A DNA stretch of 39,074 bases, taken from NCBI GenBank assembly GCA_035527155.1, contig DATLBB010000240.1, forward strand, positions 1-39,074. Reading direction: 5' to 3'. Below the pieces are notes generated by a model. It saw only the letters and a list, made by a program, of their open reading frames with translations. It searched no databases and had not been told where the DNA came from. The stretch is from CS2-K091 sp035527155. GTDB taxonomy: Bacteria; Planctomycetota; Phycisphaerae; Sedimentisphaerales; Anaerobacaceae. The position numbers and the translations under genes were made by a program. Positions 1-8,236 of this stretch are shown one piece after another; the stretch's first letter is position 1; every line of letters begins with the position of its first letter.

Positions 1-1221
1 CCGGCCGTTGTGGGCGATTTTTTGGGCGAAGTCCGGTTCGCTAAGGCATTTTTGCATCGTCTCAAGCAATTCCTGTTCATCCTCTATCAGAATAGCACCT
101 TCATCTTTAAGAAGTGCATCAACAGTTTGTCTGAAATTGGAGGCGTGTGGGCCGAAGAGAGTGCATTTGCCAAGAGCAACGGCTTCCATCATATCGGAGC
201 CGCCCATCGGGACGAGGGAGCGGCCGACGAAAATTATCGTTGCAAGTGAATAAAATTTTCGCAAGTCACCCATGGTATCGCCAAGAATTACAGGAGTTAT
301 TTCAGGACACCCGGTGTCAGCATTTTTGATGGCGTTATAGCGGACAAAATCGAAGCCGGCATCTTCAATGAGCTGGGCGACTTCATCAAATCTTTCGGGC
401 TTTCTCGGGACAATTGCCAGCCGGAGGTCGTTGAACTGTTGCTGGTCGGTTAGGTTTTTGAAGGCATCGAGTATGATTTTTTCCTCGCCCGGTCCGGTCG
501 CGCCTGCAACCCATAATCTTTCATCGCCAATATTTAGCTGAGCCGCGAGGGTATCTGCGCCATCGACTTTGTCTTCTGTTTGGGCGGTATCGTATTTTAG
601 TGAGCCCGTAACAATTACATTTTCGGCAGGAGCGCCTATTGTAATGAATCGCTGAGCGTATTCATCCGTCTGGGCAAGAACTAAAGTCACTTTTTGCCAT
701 ATCATTTTGCCGATGGGCCTGACTTTTTTGTATCTGGCAAAACCTTTGTCGCTTATTCGGCCGTTGACTACGACAACAGGGACATCCAACTGCTGTGCGA
801 AATGGACGAAGTTGGGCCAGACTTCCTGTTCCATCAGCAGACAGATTGCCGGTCGAATTTTGTGGAAGGCACGGCGCATTATCCAGGACAAATCAAAGGG
901 AAAGTAAAACACCTGCAGATTTTCACCAAAGAGGGCGTTTGCACGGGCAAAGCCGGTATCGGTGGTAGTGCTGATTACGACTGTGAAATCCGGGAATTTA
1001 ATTTCAAGCTCTTCGATGACGGTCCTGGCCGCGTTGACCTCGCCTACGCTGACGGCGTGGAGCCAGATGCATTTTTTCAGGGCGCGGTCTTTGCGGGTAA
1101 TTTTGCCAAACCGCTGTGCCCAGCCTGTCCGGTAGCGTTTGTGCCTGATGACCCTATATATGACTATAGGGCTGTATGCTACCGCGGCCAGCAAATATAT
1201 AAGGTCAATTAGGATTCTCAT
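1..1221 (-). CDS. kdtA: 3-deoxy-D-manno-octulosonic acid (Kdo) transferase, 3' end cut off
   Basis: Transfers Kdo from CMP-Kdo to lipid IVA at the inner membrane, the first step of LPS core synthesis. Reading the minus strand from the ATG at 1221 gives 407 codons without a stop, so the C-terminus lies outside the window. The N-terminus has one membrane segment (about residues 4-22) followed by a basic stretch and RxGWxxRFG. The motif HAVSVGE (residues 55-61) carries Glu61, matching the family's catalytic base. The C-terminal GT-B half shows VGRSLVPMGGSDMMEA and a GP..NF motif, as in the family. It lies downstream of the secreted protease gene on the same strand but has its own promoter, so it is probably a separate unit. 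Identification is firm from family motifs; whether it adds one or two Kdo residues cannot be told. Confidence 0.93.
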   Translation of the reverse strand, partial: MRILIDLIYLLAAVAYSPIVIYRVIRHKRYRTGWAQRFGKITRKDRALKKCIWLHAVSVGEVNAARTVIEELEIKFPDFTVVISTTTDTGFARANALFGENLQVFYFPFDLSWIMRRAFHKIRPAICLLMEQEVWPNFVHFAQQLDVPVVVVNGRISDKGFARYKKVRPIGKMIWQKVTLVLAQTDEYAQRFITIGAPAENVIVTGSLKYDTAQTEDKVDGADTLAAQLNIGDERLWVAGATGPGEEKIILDAFKNLTDQQQFNDLRLAIVPRKPERFDEVAQLIEDAGFDFVRYNAIKNADTGCPEITPVILGDTMGDLRKFYSLATIIFVGRSLVPMGGSDMMEAVALGKCTLFGPHASNFRQTVDALLKDEGAILIEDEQELLETMQKCLSEPDFAQKIAHNGR

Positions 1222-1248
1222 TGGCAGTCTCTTCAAAGTAATTGCACA

Positions 1249-1277
1249 ATCATATTGATAAACTACAGATATGTCAA
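1249..1277 (-). promoter_or_regulatory. sigma-70-like promoter for kdtA
   Basis: On the minus strand, TTGACA (1272-1277) is separated by 17 bp from TATGAT (1249-1254). The kdtA start at 1221 lies about 28 nt downstream of the -10 box. This is close to consensus and well placed. Confidence 0.65.
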
Positions 1278-1316
1278 ATAAATGCCTGATTTGCGAATGG
1301 AGAAACTGGAGCCTGA

Positions 1317-2951
1317 TTAAGGCGCTAACTCCTGGCCCCAGTGTTCGGCCAGTACGGCGAAATCGTAGAGGTTGATTTTAGCGTCGCCGACCATATCGGC
1401 TTTTGAATTCCAATTTAGTGAGGTAGGTATAGCGAGGTAAGCCTCTGTGAAATCGGCAAGATCTAGATAATCAACCTTATCGTCGCCGCCGGGTGGCGCG
1501 ATGTCTGCAGGGATGTGATATGGTATAGGCTCGAATTCAATATAAGGTGGTGTTGCCATTCCACCGCCATTGAATACAAAGTTGTACTCGGCGAAAAGAT
1601 TCATGCCGATTATTCCGTCCAAATAACCTCCTTCGAGTTCGGGTGAGTGAATATCTAACATGATAACAGGTACGTTTGTAAAGCTGAGCCATTGGCCTAT
1701 GGCGGGGATTTGAATAGAATCAAGGTAGAAACCGGGTACAATTGTGATTTCTCCGGTTACATCCATAATATCGACATTGAAATCCGGTTTGGCGGGGTTC
1801 AGTTCCAGGCGGGCGGTAAGGATTGAGCTAATGACAGTAACCTGGGCCCCTGTGTCAAACATGAAGGCCTTAGTTGTACTATAGTTCGGTTCGGCAAGGT
1901 CTACTTCCGGGAAGAAGAACAAGCTTTGCATTCCGGCACCCATTATCATTGAGGAGTATAAGGGATAGAATTCCCAGGTATCGGGGTCAAACCAGAGAAA
2001 GTAAGCAACCATGTCGCCATCGGGACGCAATTCAAGAGTGACTTTGTTGGAATAGGTTGGTATGCATGGGTCGTACCATGGATAGAAAGTTATGTGTGGG
2101 CCGGTGTAATCCCGGCTGTTGTGTGTAACCGTTATTGGCTGGTCGACCTGGAAATGAGCGGCATAATAGACCGATAAGGGTGAGCCGATGGCAGTGGGCA
2201 GGTCGGGTGCCCCTTGCTGCGGGACCTGGCCGAGGAGGATGGAGGTGTTCCATTCGCCAACCATCGTCAACAGATCATCGCTTTCGATTATTCCGTTGGG
2301 ATCGTACGGATAGGGTTTGATGACGCTGAGCCCGTCTATGAATAGGCCGAGCGGGTAGCTTACTATAGCCTCGACAGTACCAGTTGCACCGATGAGTTCA
2401 ACAATGCTGGGTCCATCGAGGTTTTTATCGAACACGCCTGCCCGGTCAGCATTGGCAAAGCCCATGATGTTGGCAGCGGCACCGGTGTCATAGAGGCCGA
2501 TTGCGAAATCTATCTGTGGATAAGTAGTGAGATAGTTACCAATAAGATAAGGAGTATCGTAAGCAATGAAATCATCATCGCTGGAACGCGCATCGGTGAG
2601 GGAAACGGCGATCCAGGGAACAAAGCCGTCTATGGGTGGCGAGTCGATGACGTTGGCATAAATGGGAGTAGTAGATTCCTGAGCAAGAGGTGTGAGTTGT
2701 GAGCTTGCTTCGGCTGTGATGGTCTTTTTGCGCAGAACTCCCGTTCGGCGGCCGGCTTGTTTGCCGAGGACTGGCGGTGGTTTATCCGGAGGATAATTGA
2801 TGGCCTTGATGCGTGAGCCGCCTGTCATGCGCCAATCTACGTCTTGGCGCTTCCAGCCCGGCCGGCCGGCAACAGCAGTCCGGCACACAACAGTAAGAAG
2901 CAGCAGGATTATTGCCGTTTTAGGACACAAAAAGCCATTATTCTTTGACAT
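1317..2951 (-). CDS. secreted two-lobe aspartic protease-like protein with dockerin-like C-terminus
   Basis: Predicted exported protein of 544 residues. A signal peptide spans about residues 1-28 (hydrophobic IILLLLTVV, then AVA). Two DTG motifs lie at residues 155-157 (LYDTGAAAN) and 366-368 (MFDTGAQVT). Each is followed by hydrophobic sequence as in aspartic peptidases, and DGIIGMNLF near residue 445 matches the conserved hydrophobic-Gly motif of retropepsin-like folds. Residues 488-540 hold two calcium-loop-like repeats, ending in LYDFAVLAEHW, a dockerin-like tail typical of planctomycete secreted proteins. The ATG at 2951 has AAAAGGTGAT about 6 nt upstream. A TATAAT lies in the AT-rich leader near 2990, without a good -35. 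Two DTG motifs in one chain suggest a pepsin-like pseudo-dimer, but activity is inferred. The substrate is unknown. Confidence 0.72.
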   Translation of the reverse strand: MSKNNGFLCPKTAIILLLLTVVCRTAVAGRPGWKRQDVDWRMTGGSRIKAINYPPDKPPPVLGKQAGRRTGVLRKKTITAEASSQLTPLAQESTTPIYANVIDSPPIDGFVPWIAVSLTDARSSDDDFIAYDTPYLIGNYLTTYPQIDFAIGLYDTGAAANIMGFANADRAGVFDKNLDGPSIVELIGATGTVEAIVSYPLGLFIDGLSVIKPYPYDPNGIIESDDLLTMVGEWNTSILLGQVPQQGAPDLPTAIGSPLSVYYAAHFQVDQPITVTHNSRDYTGPHITFYPWYDPCIPTYSNKVTLELRPDGDMVAYFLWFDPDTWEFYPLYSSMIMGAGMQSLFFFPEVDLAEPNYSTTKAFMFDTGAQVTVISSILTARLELNPAKPDFNVDIMDVTGEITIVPGFYLDSIQIPAIGQWLSFTNVPVIMLDIHSPELEGGYLDGIIGMNLFAEYNFVFNGGGMATPPYIEFEPIPYHIPADIAPPGGDDKVDYLDLADFTEAYLAIPTSLNWNSKADMVGDAKINLYDFAVLAEHWGQELAP

Positions 2952-3067
2952 TCGAGTATCACCTTTTCTTTCCAGGTCTTATATTATTATAACATATTTA
3001 CGTTAAATCCGTACGATTAAAATTCCAATAAAACCGCAAGTATCGGTCAATACAGGCATTTACGTGC

Positions 3068-3096
3068 TTGACTTATTTGCTGTTTTTGCGTAGTAA
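3068..3096 (+). promoter_or_regulatory. candidate promoter for tRNA-Arg
   Basis: TTGACT (3068-3073), a 17-bp spacer, then TAGTAA (3091-3096), 25 nt before the tRNA 5' end. The -35 is good and the -10 is weak, so confidence is moderate. Confidence 0.4.
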
Positions 3097-3121
3097 TGTG
3101 GTAGAAATAGCGCGTGTTTTC

Positions 3122-3195
3122 GTCCCCGTAGCTCAAATGGATAGAGCGTTGGCCTCCGGAGCCAGAGGTTGTGCGTTCGAGTCGCACCGGGGATA
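3122..3195 (+). tRNA. tRNA-Arg (anticodon CCG)
   Basis: A full cloverleaf of 74 nt folds by eye. The acceptor GTCCCCG pairs with CGGGGAT (one G-U), with discriminator A. The D-stem is GCTC/GAGC. The anticodon stem TTGGC/GCCAG encloses loop CTCCGGA with anticodon CCG. The variable loop is AGGTT, and the T-arm is GTGCG-TTCGAGT-CGCAC. The CCA end is not encoded. It reads CGG arginine codons. It stands alone between minus-strand genes. Confidence 0.96.
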
Positions 3196-3206
3196 TTTGG
3201 TAACTT

Positions 3207-3250
3207 AAAGGTTGTCAAGTACTTGTGCTTGGTGACCTTTCCTGATTTTG
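3207..3250 (+). terminator. hairpin downstream of tRNA-Arg, possible terminator
   Basis: AAAGGTTGTCAAG (3207-3219) pairs with CTTGGTGACCTTT (3228-3240) over 13 positions, three of them G-U, around an 8-nt loop. It is followed by CCTGATTTT. The U-tract is short, so a processing or termination role is inferred from position 11 nt after the tRNA. Confidence 0.45.
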
Positions 3251-3793
3251 GCCTCAGAGCGTTGCTGCAACAAATTTGCAACAGAATTTCCACTCATTGC
3301 CTGAACACTTGTGTCTTGGCACGTAGTTCAAGTGGAAAAATTCTCTTTGATTTTGTGAGAGGTTCCTGCTCATAAACGAATCGGTATTTATTTGCTGCGA
3401 AGGTTCATTTGCCTTCGTTTGCGAGAGTGTCCAGGGCTGTTCCGCTCGGCCTGCGGCGGTGAGTCTCCGACGAGCTTTTGGGAGGCCCATTCTCGCCTCG
3501 CCGCGGGTCCGAGCGATACAGGTCTCGCCCCTTCCTCGGCCGAGAGATGGAATAGACAAAATTGTCTTGAATTACGAAGGAAATTCGAGGCGGTTCACCT
3601 CTTCGCCAGGGAATACAGGTAACCGGCATCTATGTAAACAATATCCGTGAGAGGTGTATTCTTGGCTTTTAGGACCCTGACAGGCCCTTTCTCAGAATAC
3701 ACTCCCACCGGCGGCGGAAAATCAGCTAAGTAGCGGCAGCGCAGTCCGGTGATTACTCGATATCGACGCTTGGATTTGTAACTGGGCGGGTCC
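3251..3793. other. 543-nt stretch without a recognisable gene
   Basis: Only short overlapping ORFs on both strands occur here, none with a recognisable domain or convincing ribosome site. Seen directly: a hairpin CGAAGG/CCTTCG (3398-3403, 3412-3417), a 14-bp perfect palindrome AGACAAAATTGTCT (3554-3567), and an inverted repeat GTGTATTCT/AGAATACAC (3654-3662, 3694-3702). No tmRNA, RNase P, SRP or 6S RNA signature was recognised. It lies between a tRNA on the plus strand and the 3' end of cvpA on the minus strand, so it may hold decayed sequence or an unrecognised RNA. Confidence 0.5.
3653..3702. repeat. inverted repeat downstream of cvpA
   Basis: GTGTATTCT (3654-3662) and AGAATACAC (3694-3702) form a perfect 9-bp stem with a 31-nt loop that holds a smaller GGaCCC/GGgCC pairing. 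It has no U-tract on either strand, so it is not a standard terminator. Confidence 0.4.
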
Positions 3794-4399
3794 TTATATA
3801 TTGTCAGGTTCAGTGGGTTGGTTCAGCTCGGCTCCTTCACCCGGTTCGGTTGGAGGTTTTGGTTCGGCGCTTTTTAGTAACGCATTGATAACCTGTTTAC
3901 TGGTCACATCGCTGTCCTCAGACGCCACCATCGAATTTACCAGATCGCACCACAACCCAACGTATGGCGCCCCCGTTTGCTTAAATCCATCGGCAAAATT
4001 AAGGTCACTTACGAAAGTATTTTGTGAAATAGGAGATATGCAAATTAACAGACTCAGAAAAGTCCAGACAAGCAAGCCCGTGAGAAAGCCGAAAAATCCG
4101 GCGACAAGAGTATCGATTGCTTTTGGAAATGGGACTTTATATTGGCCTGTAAACAATGTGTAGGATATTCCGTGCAGAATCAAAAAGCCGCCTACTCCCG
4201 CAGCTATCATACATATGATGTTGTTATATGGTGTATCGCTGCCGATAGGGACAATATTTGCAAAAACCGGCCCCAGGAAAACGGCTAAAAAGACTGCGAT
4301 TACGATATTGAACAGCAGGACCCAGGTCTCATAGAAGCCCATTTTGACGGCCAGCCACGCGAAAAGACAGCCGATTAATATCCCCGTCCAAAATACCAT
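3794..4399 (-). CDS. cvpA: CvpA family inner-membrane protein
   Basis: Small integral membrane protein of 201 residues. Four hydrophobic segments are visible at about residues 3-20, 26-48, 62-84 and 96-120, with the family pattern of a glycine-rich third segment and FGFLTGLLVW in the fourth. The C-terminal 70 residues are soluble and end in a Pro/Glu-rich tail (EPKPPTEPGEG and a second PTEP). CvpA proteins were named for colicin V production and are linked to envelope stress; the biochemical role is unknown. It lies 6 nt downstream of the secretion ATPase gene and is probably co-transcribed with it. Family assignment rests on topology and overall similarity rather than on catalytic residues. 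Confidence 0.72.
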   Translation of the reverse strand: MVFWTGILIGCLFAWLAVKMGFYETWVLLFNIVIAVFLAVFLGPVFANIVPIGSDTPYNNIICMIAAGVGGFLILHGISYTLFTGQYKVPFPKAIDTLVAGFFGFLTGLLVWTFLSLLICISPISQNTFVSDLNFADGFKQTGAPYVGLWCDLVNSMVASEDSDVTSKQVINALLKSAEPKPPTEPGEGAELNQPTEPDNI

Positions 4400-4405
4400 A
4401 AGTTC

Positions 4406-6019
4406 TTATCCTACGACTCTTTTTAGCTCTTCGAGGCTTGTTACCCCGGACAGCACCATTTTCAGTCCCTGTTTTCGCAGATTGGATTTCCCTTCCTGGT
4501 CGCCTGCTTTTCTCAAGTCGGTTATCCAGGAGTCGCTGCTGACAATACTGGCTTTTAATTCGTTATCGACGAGCAGCATATCGAAAATTGCCGTCCTTCC
4601 ACGGTAGCCTGTTTCGTGGCACCTTTCGCATCCGCCGGCGCGAAAGAGGTGCTTGTAGTCTATCTTTTTTCTGCGGAAGTCAGCGATTTGGCTCTGGGTA
4701 AGTTGTGCGGGTTGCTTGCAGTCGGTGCAAAGCCGGCGAAACAATCGCTGAGAAACAACAAGGTCCAGGCCCGATGATATCAGCACGGGAGTGACGCCTA
4801 AATCCAACAGCCGAACCATCGCTGATTCGTTGCTGTAACTGTGTATTGTTGCAAAGACAAGATGGCCGGTTTGCGACGCTCGAAGCGCAATCTCTGCAGT
4901 TTCTTCATCGCGTATTTCGCCGACACTGATGACATCCGGGTCCTGTCTTAAAATACTGCGCAACGATTTTGCAAAAGTGATACCGGCCTTGGGGTTAACT
5001 TCAATCTGGCTTGCATTCGGCAGCACACATTCGATAGGGTCTTCTACCGTAATAACATTGCGTGTATAAAGGTCGATCTCATTGAGCATAGCATACAGGC
5101 TTGTCGTCTTGCCGCTTCCGGTAGGACCGCACATAAGTATCATACCAGACGGTTTGGTTATTTCGTCTTTGATAATCGACAGGTGCTTGTCCGACAATCC
5201 GATATTGTCGAGCGTATACATGCCAGCCTTTTGGCTGAGTACCCTTACCGACAGCTTCTCGCCGCTCACGACGCCGGCACTTGCAACTCTAAAGGAGGCT
5301 GTGCCGTCGGCAGTTTGTGCTATAAAAGCGCCGTCCTGTGGTCTTCGTTTTTCCGAAATGTCCATATTGGAGACGGCCTTGATGCTGTTAATTACAGCCC
5401 GGCATTTGTCGGCATCGAGCTGCTCAACTATTCGCAGTACTCCATCTATCCGAAACCTGATTGTGTAGGTCGAGTCGTTCTTCGGGTCGATAAGAATGTC
5501 GCTGGTCTGCTCCTGGAGAGCGTCCCAGATAATTCGCTCGGTTAAGTCAAGAATGTGACGGTCCTCCCGTTTGCTTCTACCGTGGCCATATATCTGTTTA
5601 AGCTCGGTGCCTGACGAGTCAAGTAGTTTTATCGTCGATTCCTCTCCGGGCCTGATGAGACCTAAAGGGCTTCTACTTGCAAAGGCATTTTGCAGCCGCT
5701 GCTTTATTATTTCGAGGACGCTTCGGTGACGCTCGGTTGAAATTTGGCGCCGAATATCCACTATCAGCAGCACAAAAAACAATACCGGCCCTACAAAAAG
5801 CGCAGCAATTTTGGCTATCGTTTTATATTTATTCGGCACTAACAGGCTAAACTGTACGCGCTGAACAAAGTAAAGGCACAGATATACCCACCCGCAGAGC
5901 AAGACAAGTTTAATCGGATTAAAAGACAATGATTCTGTGGACGAGGCCGTACTTGTCCCTGCCAGAAGCACACAGGACCAACCTGCCGGAAAACATTTTA
6001 TAAAAGCCAATGTTTCCAT
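4406..6019 (-). CDS. GspE/PilB-type secretion ATPase with N-terminal membrane segments
   Basis: AAA-type traffic ATPase of the type II secretion/type IV pilus family, 537 residues from the ATG at 6019. It shows Walker A GPTGSGKTT (298-306), the Asp box EDPIE (326-330), Walker B and downstream sequence DVISVGEIRD (362-371), a His box (GHLVFATIHS) and the zinc tetracysteine C431/C434/C464/C467. Two hydrophobic segments (about 36-54 and 70-88) replace the soluble N-terminal MshEN/N1E domain usual in PilB and GspE. The reading frame stays open upstream to 6511, but that part is antisense to thrS and upstream of the promoter at 6056-6084, so 6019 is preferred; the ribosome site is weak. No pilin or other secretion gene is adjacent, so its partners are elsewhere. 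Confidence 0.88.
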   Translation of the reverse strand: METLAFIKCFPAGWSCVLLAGTSTASSTESLSFNPIKLVLLCGWVYLCLYFVQRVQFSLLVPNKYKTIAKIAALFVGPVLFFVLLIVDIRRQISTERHRSVLEIIKQRLQNAFASRSPLGLIRPGEESTIKLLDSSGTELKQIYGHGRSKREDRHILDLTERIIWDALQEQTSDILIDPKNDSTYTIRFRIDGVLRIVEQLDADKCRAVINSIKAVSNMDISEKRRPQDGAFIAQTADGTASFRVASAGVVSGEKLSVRVLSQKAGMYTLDNIGLSDKHLSIIKDEITKPSGMILMCGPTGSGKTTSLYAMLNEIDLYTRNVITVEDPIECVLPNASQIEVNPKAGITFAKSLRSILRQDPDVISVGEIRDEETAEIALRASQTGHLVFATIHSYSNESAMVRLLDLGVTPVLISSGLDLVVSQRLFRRLCTDCKQPAQLTQSQIADFRRKKIDYKHLFRAGGCERCHETGYRGRTAIFDMLLVDNELKASIVSSDSWITDLRKAGDQEGKSNLRKQGLKMVLSGVTSLEELKRVVG

Positions 6020-6055
6020 ATAATTACCGTGATGACAAATATTGGAAACTGCTGT

Positions 6056-6084
6056 ATTATATTGATGAAAACAGCATGCAGCAA
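6056..6084 (-). promoter_or_regulatory. promoter for the secretion ATPase-cvpA unit
   Basis: Minus strand TTGCTG (6079-6084), 17 bp, TATAAT (6056-6061), about 37 nt before the ATG at 6019. The perfect -10 supports that start over the longer ORF. It is divergent from the thrS promoter, with the two elements about 30 bp apart. Confidence 0.55.
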
Positions 6085-6110
6085 CAGCTAAATCATGGGA
6101 TAAATTTATA

Positions 6111-6139
6111 TTGACGGGGCCGGGACCCTCGGTTATAAT
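6111..6139 (+). promoter_or_regulatory. promoter for thrS and the translation cluster
   Basis: TTGACG (6111-6116), 17 bp, TATAAT (6134-6139), leaving a leader of roughly 95 nt before thrS. The spacer is GC-rich (GGGCCGGGACCC), containing a GGGxCCC-like palindrome. No T-box features were seen in the leader. Confidence 0.65.
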
Positions 6140-6242
6140 AAGAAAGTTTAGTTCCAATCCCGATTGGCGTTGGGACGACAATTTTGTTTGAACAGCTTTA
6201 TTCATACACAAACAGAAAGGGTCGGTAGTAGCGGACGGATTT

Positions 6243-8150
6243 ATGGCAAAAGTAACAGTGCCCGACGGCAGCATATTAGAGATTAGTGACGGTACAACTG
6301 CAAAAGAGCTTGCAGAACAAATTGGGGCGGGACTTTCAAGGGCGGCCATTGCGGCGGAAGTAAACGGACAATTAGTAGATTTATCCGCGCCTATAACAGC
6401 CGACGCAACAGTCAAAATCATCACGCTCAAAGATGACGAAGGTCTCCAAATAATGTGGCATAGCTGCGCGCACATAATGGCCGAGGCGATATGCACCATT
6501 TGGCCGGACACAAAATTAGTTTACGGTCCGACTATTGAGGAGGGATTTTACTATGACATTGACCTTGATGAGCCAATTCGCCCTGACGACTTTCCACAAA
6601 TAGAAGAAAAGATGCGGGAAATTGTCAAGGCAGACAAGCCAATTGTTCGCAGGGAAATGAGCAAAACCGATGCCCTGAACAAGCGGGCCGGAGACAAATA
6701 TAAAATTGACAATATAAATCGTGCGGACAGTGCCACCATCAGTTTCTATTCGCATGGAGATGGCTTCGAGGATTTGTGCCGCGGCCCGCATTTGCCAAGC
6801 ACCGGCAAAGCCGGAAGCTTTAAGGTTATGTCCGTAGCCGGTGCGTATTGGCACGGCGACCCCACCCAAAAAATGCTCCAGCGGGTCTACGGCACCGCCT
6901 GGCCAACCAAAAAAGACCTTGACGAATATCTATCAAGACTGGAGGAAGCAAAGAAACGCGACCACAGAGTATTAGGCAGACAATTGGATTTATTTAGTTT
7001 CAACGAGGCCGGCCCCGGCTTTGCATTCATTCACCCTAAAGGAATGATTATCTGGAACGCCATAGTGGACTTCTGGCGTGGTATTCACAATAAATACGGC
7101 TATCAGGAAATCCGAACACCGATTATTCTCAATGAGGAGCTTTGGCACAAGAGCGGCCATTGGGACAATTACAAAGAGAATATGTATTTTACCAATTTCG
7201 ACGATGTCAGCTATGCCATAAAGCCGATGAACTGTCCCGGCGGCTGCCTGGTTTATAAGACTCGACAGCATTCATATCGCCAATTTCCGATGCGGGTTGC
7301 CGAGCTTGGGCTGGTGCACCGCCACGAGGCCAGCGGTGTTATGCACGGTCTTTTCCGTGTAAGGCAGTTCACCCAGGACGATGCACATATCTTCTGCACG
7401 CCCGAGCAGATAGAATCCGAGATAATAGGGGTCATTGACCTTACCTTCGAGATATATAGAGCATTTGGATTCGAAGAGTTCCACATTGAGCTGTCCACTA
7501 AACCCGAAAAACATATAGGCTCGGCCGAGATTTGGGAGACTGCCACAAATGCCCTCAAAAACGCGCTGCAGCATAGGAATATCGAGTACAAAATCAACGA
7601 AGGCGACGGCGCATTCTACGGGCCGAAAATTGATTTTCACATACGAGATTGCCTGAAAAGGTCGTGGCAATTAGGTACAATTCAACTGGATTTTTCGATG
7701 CCTCAGCGTTTCGGCCTGGTCTATACCGACAAAGATAACACCGAAAAGCCGCCGGTTATGATTCACAGGGCTGTTCTCGGTTCTTTTGAGCGCTTTATAG
7801 GCATTCTAATAGAACACTATGCAGGCAATTTACCACTGTGGCTTTCGCCGGAGCAGGTAAGAATTTTGCCGATAAGTGAAAAAACAAATGATTATGCGCT
7901 GACTGTTCATCAGAAGCTCAAAGACGCACCGCTTCGCTGCAGTTGTGATTTAACAGACGAAAAAGTAAATGCTAAAATTGCCAAAGCACACAGTGAAAAG
8001 CTCCCTTATATGTTGGTAGTTGGGCCGAAAGAGGCCCAGTCCAATACCGTCAATGTAAGAATCCGTGGAGATAGAGAAACCAAAACAATGGAGATTGACG
8101 AGTTTTTAGGAATGGCAAAATGCAAAATTGCCGATAAAAAAACAGATTAA
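6243..8150 (+). CDS. thrS: threonyl-tRNA synthetase
   Basis: Charges tRNA-Thr; 635 residues, the usual full-length form. Domains in order are TGS (1-61), the second additional (editing) domain with HSCAH (73-77) and DLCRGPH (177-183) supplying the His/His/Cys/His site, the class II catalytic core (about 240-530), and the anticodon-binding domain (about 540-630). Zinc ligands of the core are visible as Cys331 in MNCPGGC and His382 in DDAHIF, with a third His in MIHRAVLGSFERF. The motif reads MNCPGGC where many bacteria have MNCPGH. It heads the cluster thrS-infC-rpmI-rplT-pheS and has its own promoter. GGACGGA just before the ATG is a plausible ribosome site. Confidence 0.97.
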   Translation: MAKVTVPDGSILEISDGTTAKELAEQIGAGLSRAAIAAEVNGQLVDLSAPITADATVKIITLKDDEGLQIMWHSCAHIMAEAICTIWPDTKLVYGPTIEEGFYYDIDLDEPIRPDDFPQIEEKMREIVKADKPIVRREMSKTDALNKRAGDKYKIDNINRADSATISFYSHGDGFEDLCRGPHLPSTGKAGSFKVMSVAGAYWHGDPTQKMLQRVYGTAWPTKKDLDEYLSRLEEAKKRDHRVLGRQLDLFSFNEAGPGFAFIHPKGMIIWNAIVDFWRGIHNKYGYQEIRTPIILNEELWHKSGHWDNYKENMYFTNFDDVSYAIKPMNCPGGCLVYKTRQHSYRQFPMRVAELGLVHRHEASGVMHGLFRVRQFTQDDAHIFCTPEQIESEIIGVIDLTFEIYRAFGFEEFHIELSTKPEKHIGSAEIWETATNALKNALQHRNIEYKINEGDGAFYGPKIDFHIRDCLKRSWQLGTIQLDFSMPQRFGLVYTDKDNTEKPPVMIHRAVLGSFERFIGILIEHYAGNLPLWLSPEQVRILPISEKTNDYALTVHQKLKDAPLRCSCDLTDEKVNAKIAKAHSEKLPYMLVVGPKEAQSNTVNVRIRGDRETKTMEIDEFLGMAKCKIADKKTD

Positions 8151-8215
8151 GCGTTTTCAGAGATGACATAAAGTTGAAAAAGTAGTCAATAGAACATAGT
8201 CGATAGTCAATAAGA

Positions 8216-8236
8216 AAGGTCAGGTGGTGCACAATC
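8216..8236 (+). promoter_or_regulatory. ribosome site deciding an AUC start for infC
   Basis: AAGGTCAGGTGG (8216-8227) precedes ATC (8234-8236) by 6 nt. Upstream in the same frame a TAG stop lies nine codons back, and no ATG, GTG or TTG occurs between it and the first conserved IF-3 residues. The sequence therefore points to AUC (or, less well spaced, an AUA nearer the Shine-Dalgarno) as start codon. Confidence 0.7.

Noticed and set aside
694..1212. 172-residue ORF on the plus strand
   Set aside because: Antisense to kdtA, whose motifs and length clearly identify the true strand.
3254..3629. Overlapping 70-100 residue ORFs on both strands after the tRNA
   Set aside because: No recognisable domain, no ribosome site, mutually overlapping in opposite frames.
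6140..6242. T-box or other riboswitch before thrS
   Set aside because: No T-box sequence or antiterminator hairpin seen; leader is only about 95 nt.
6020..6511. N-terminal extension of the secretion ATPase
   Set aside because: Antisense to thrS, upstream of the TATAAT at 6056-6061 and unlike the family.
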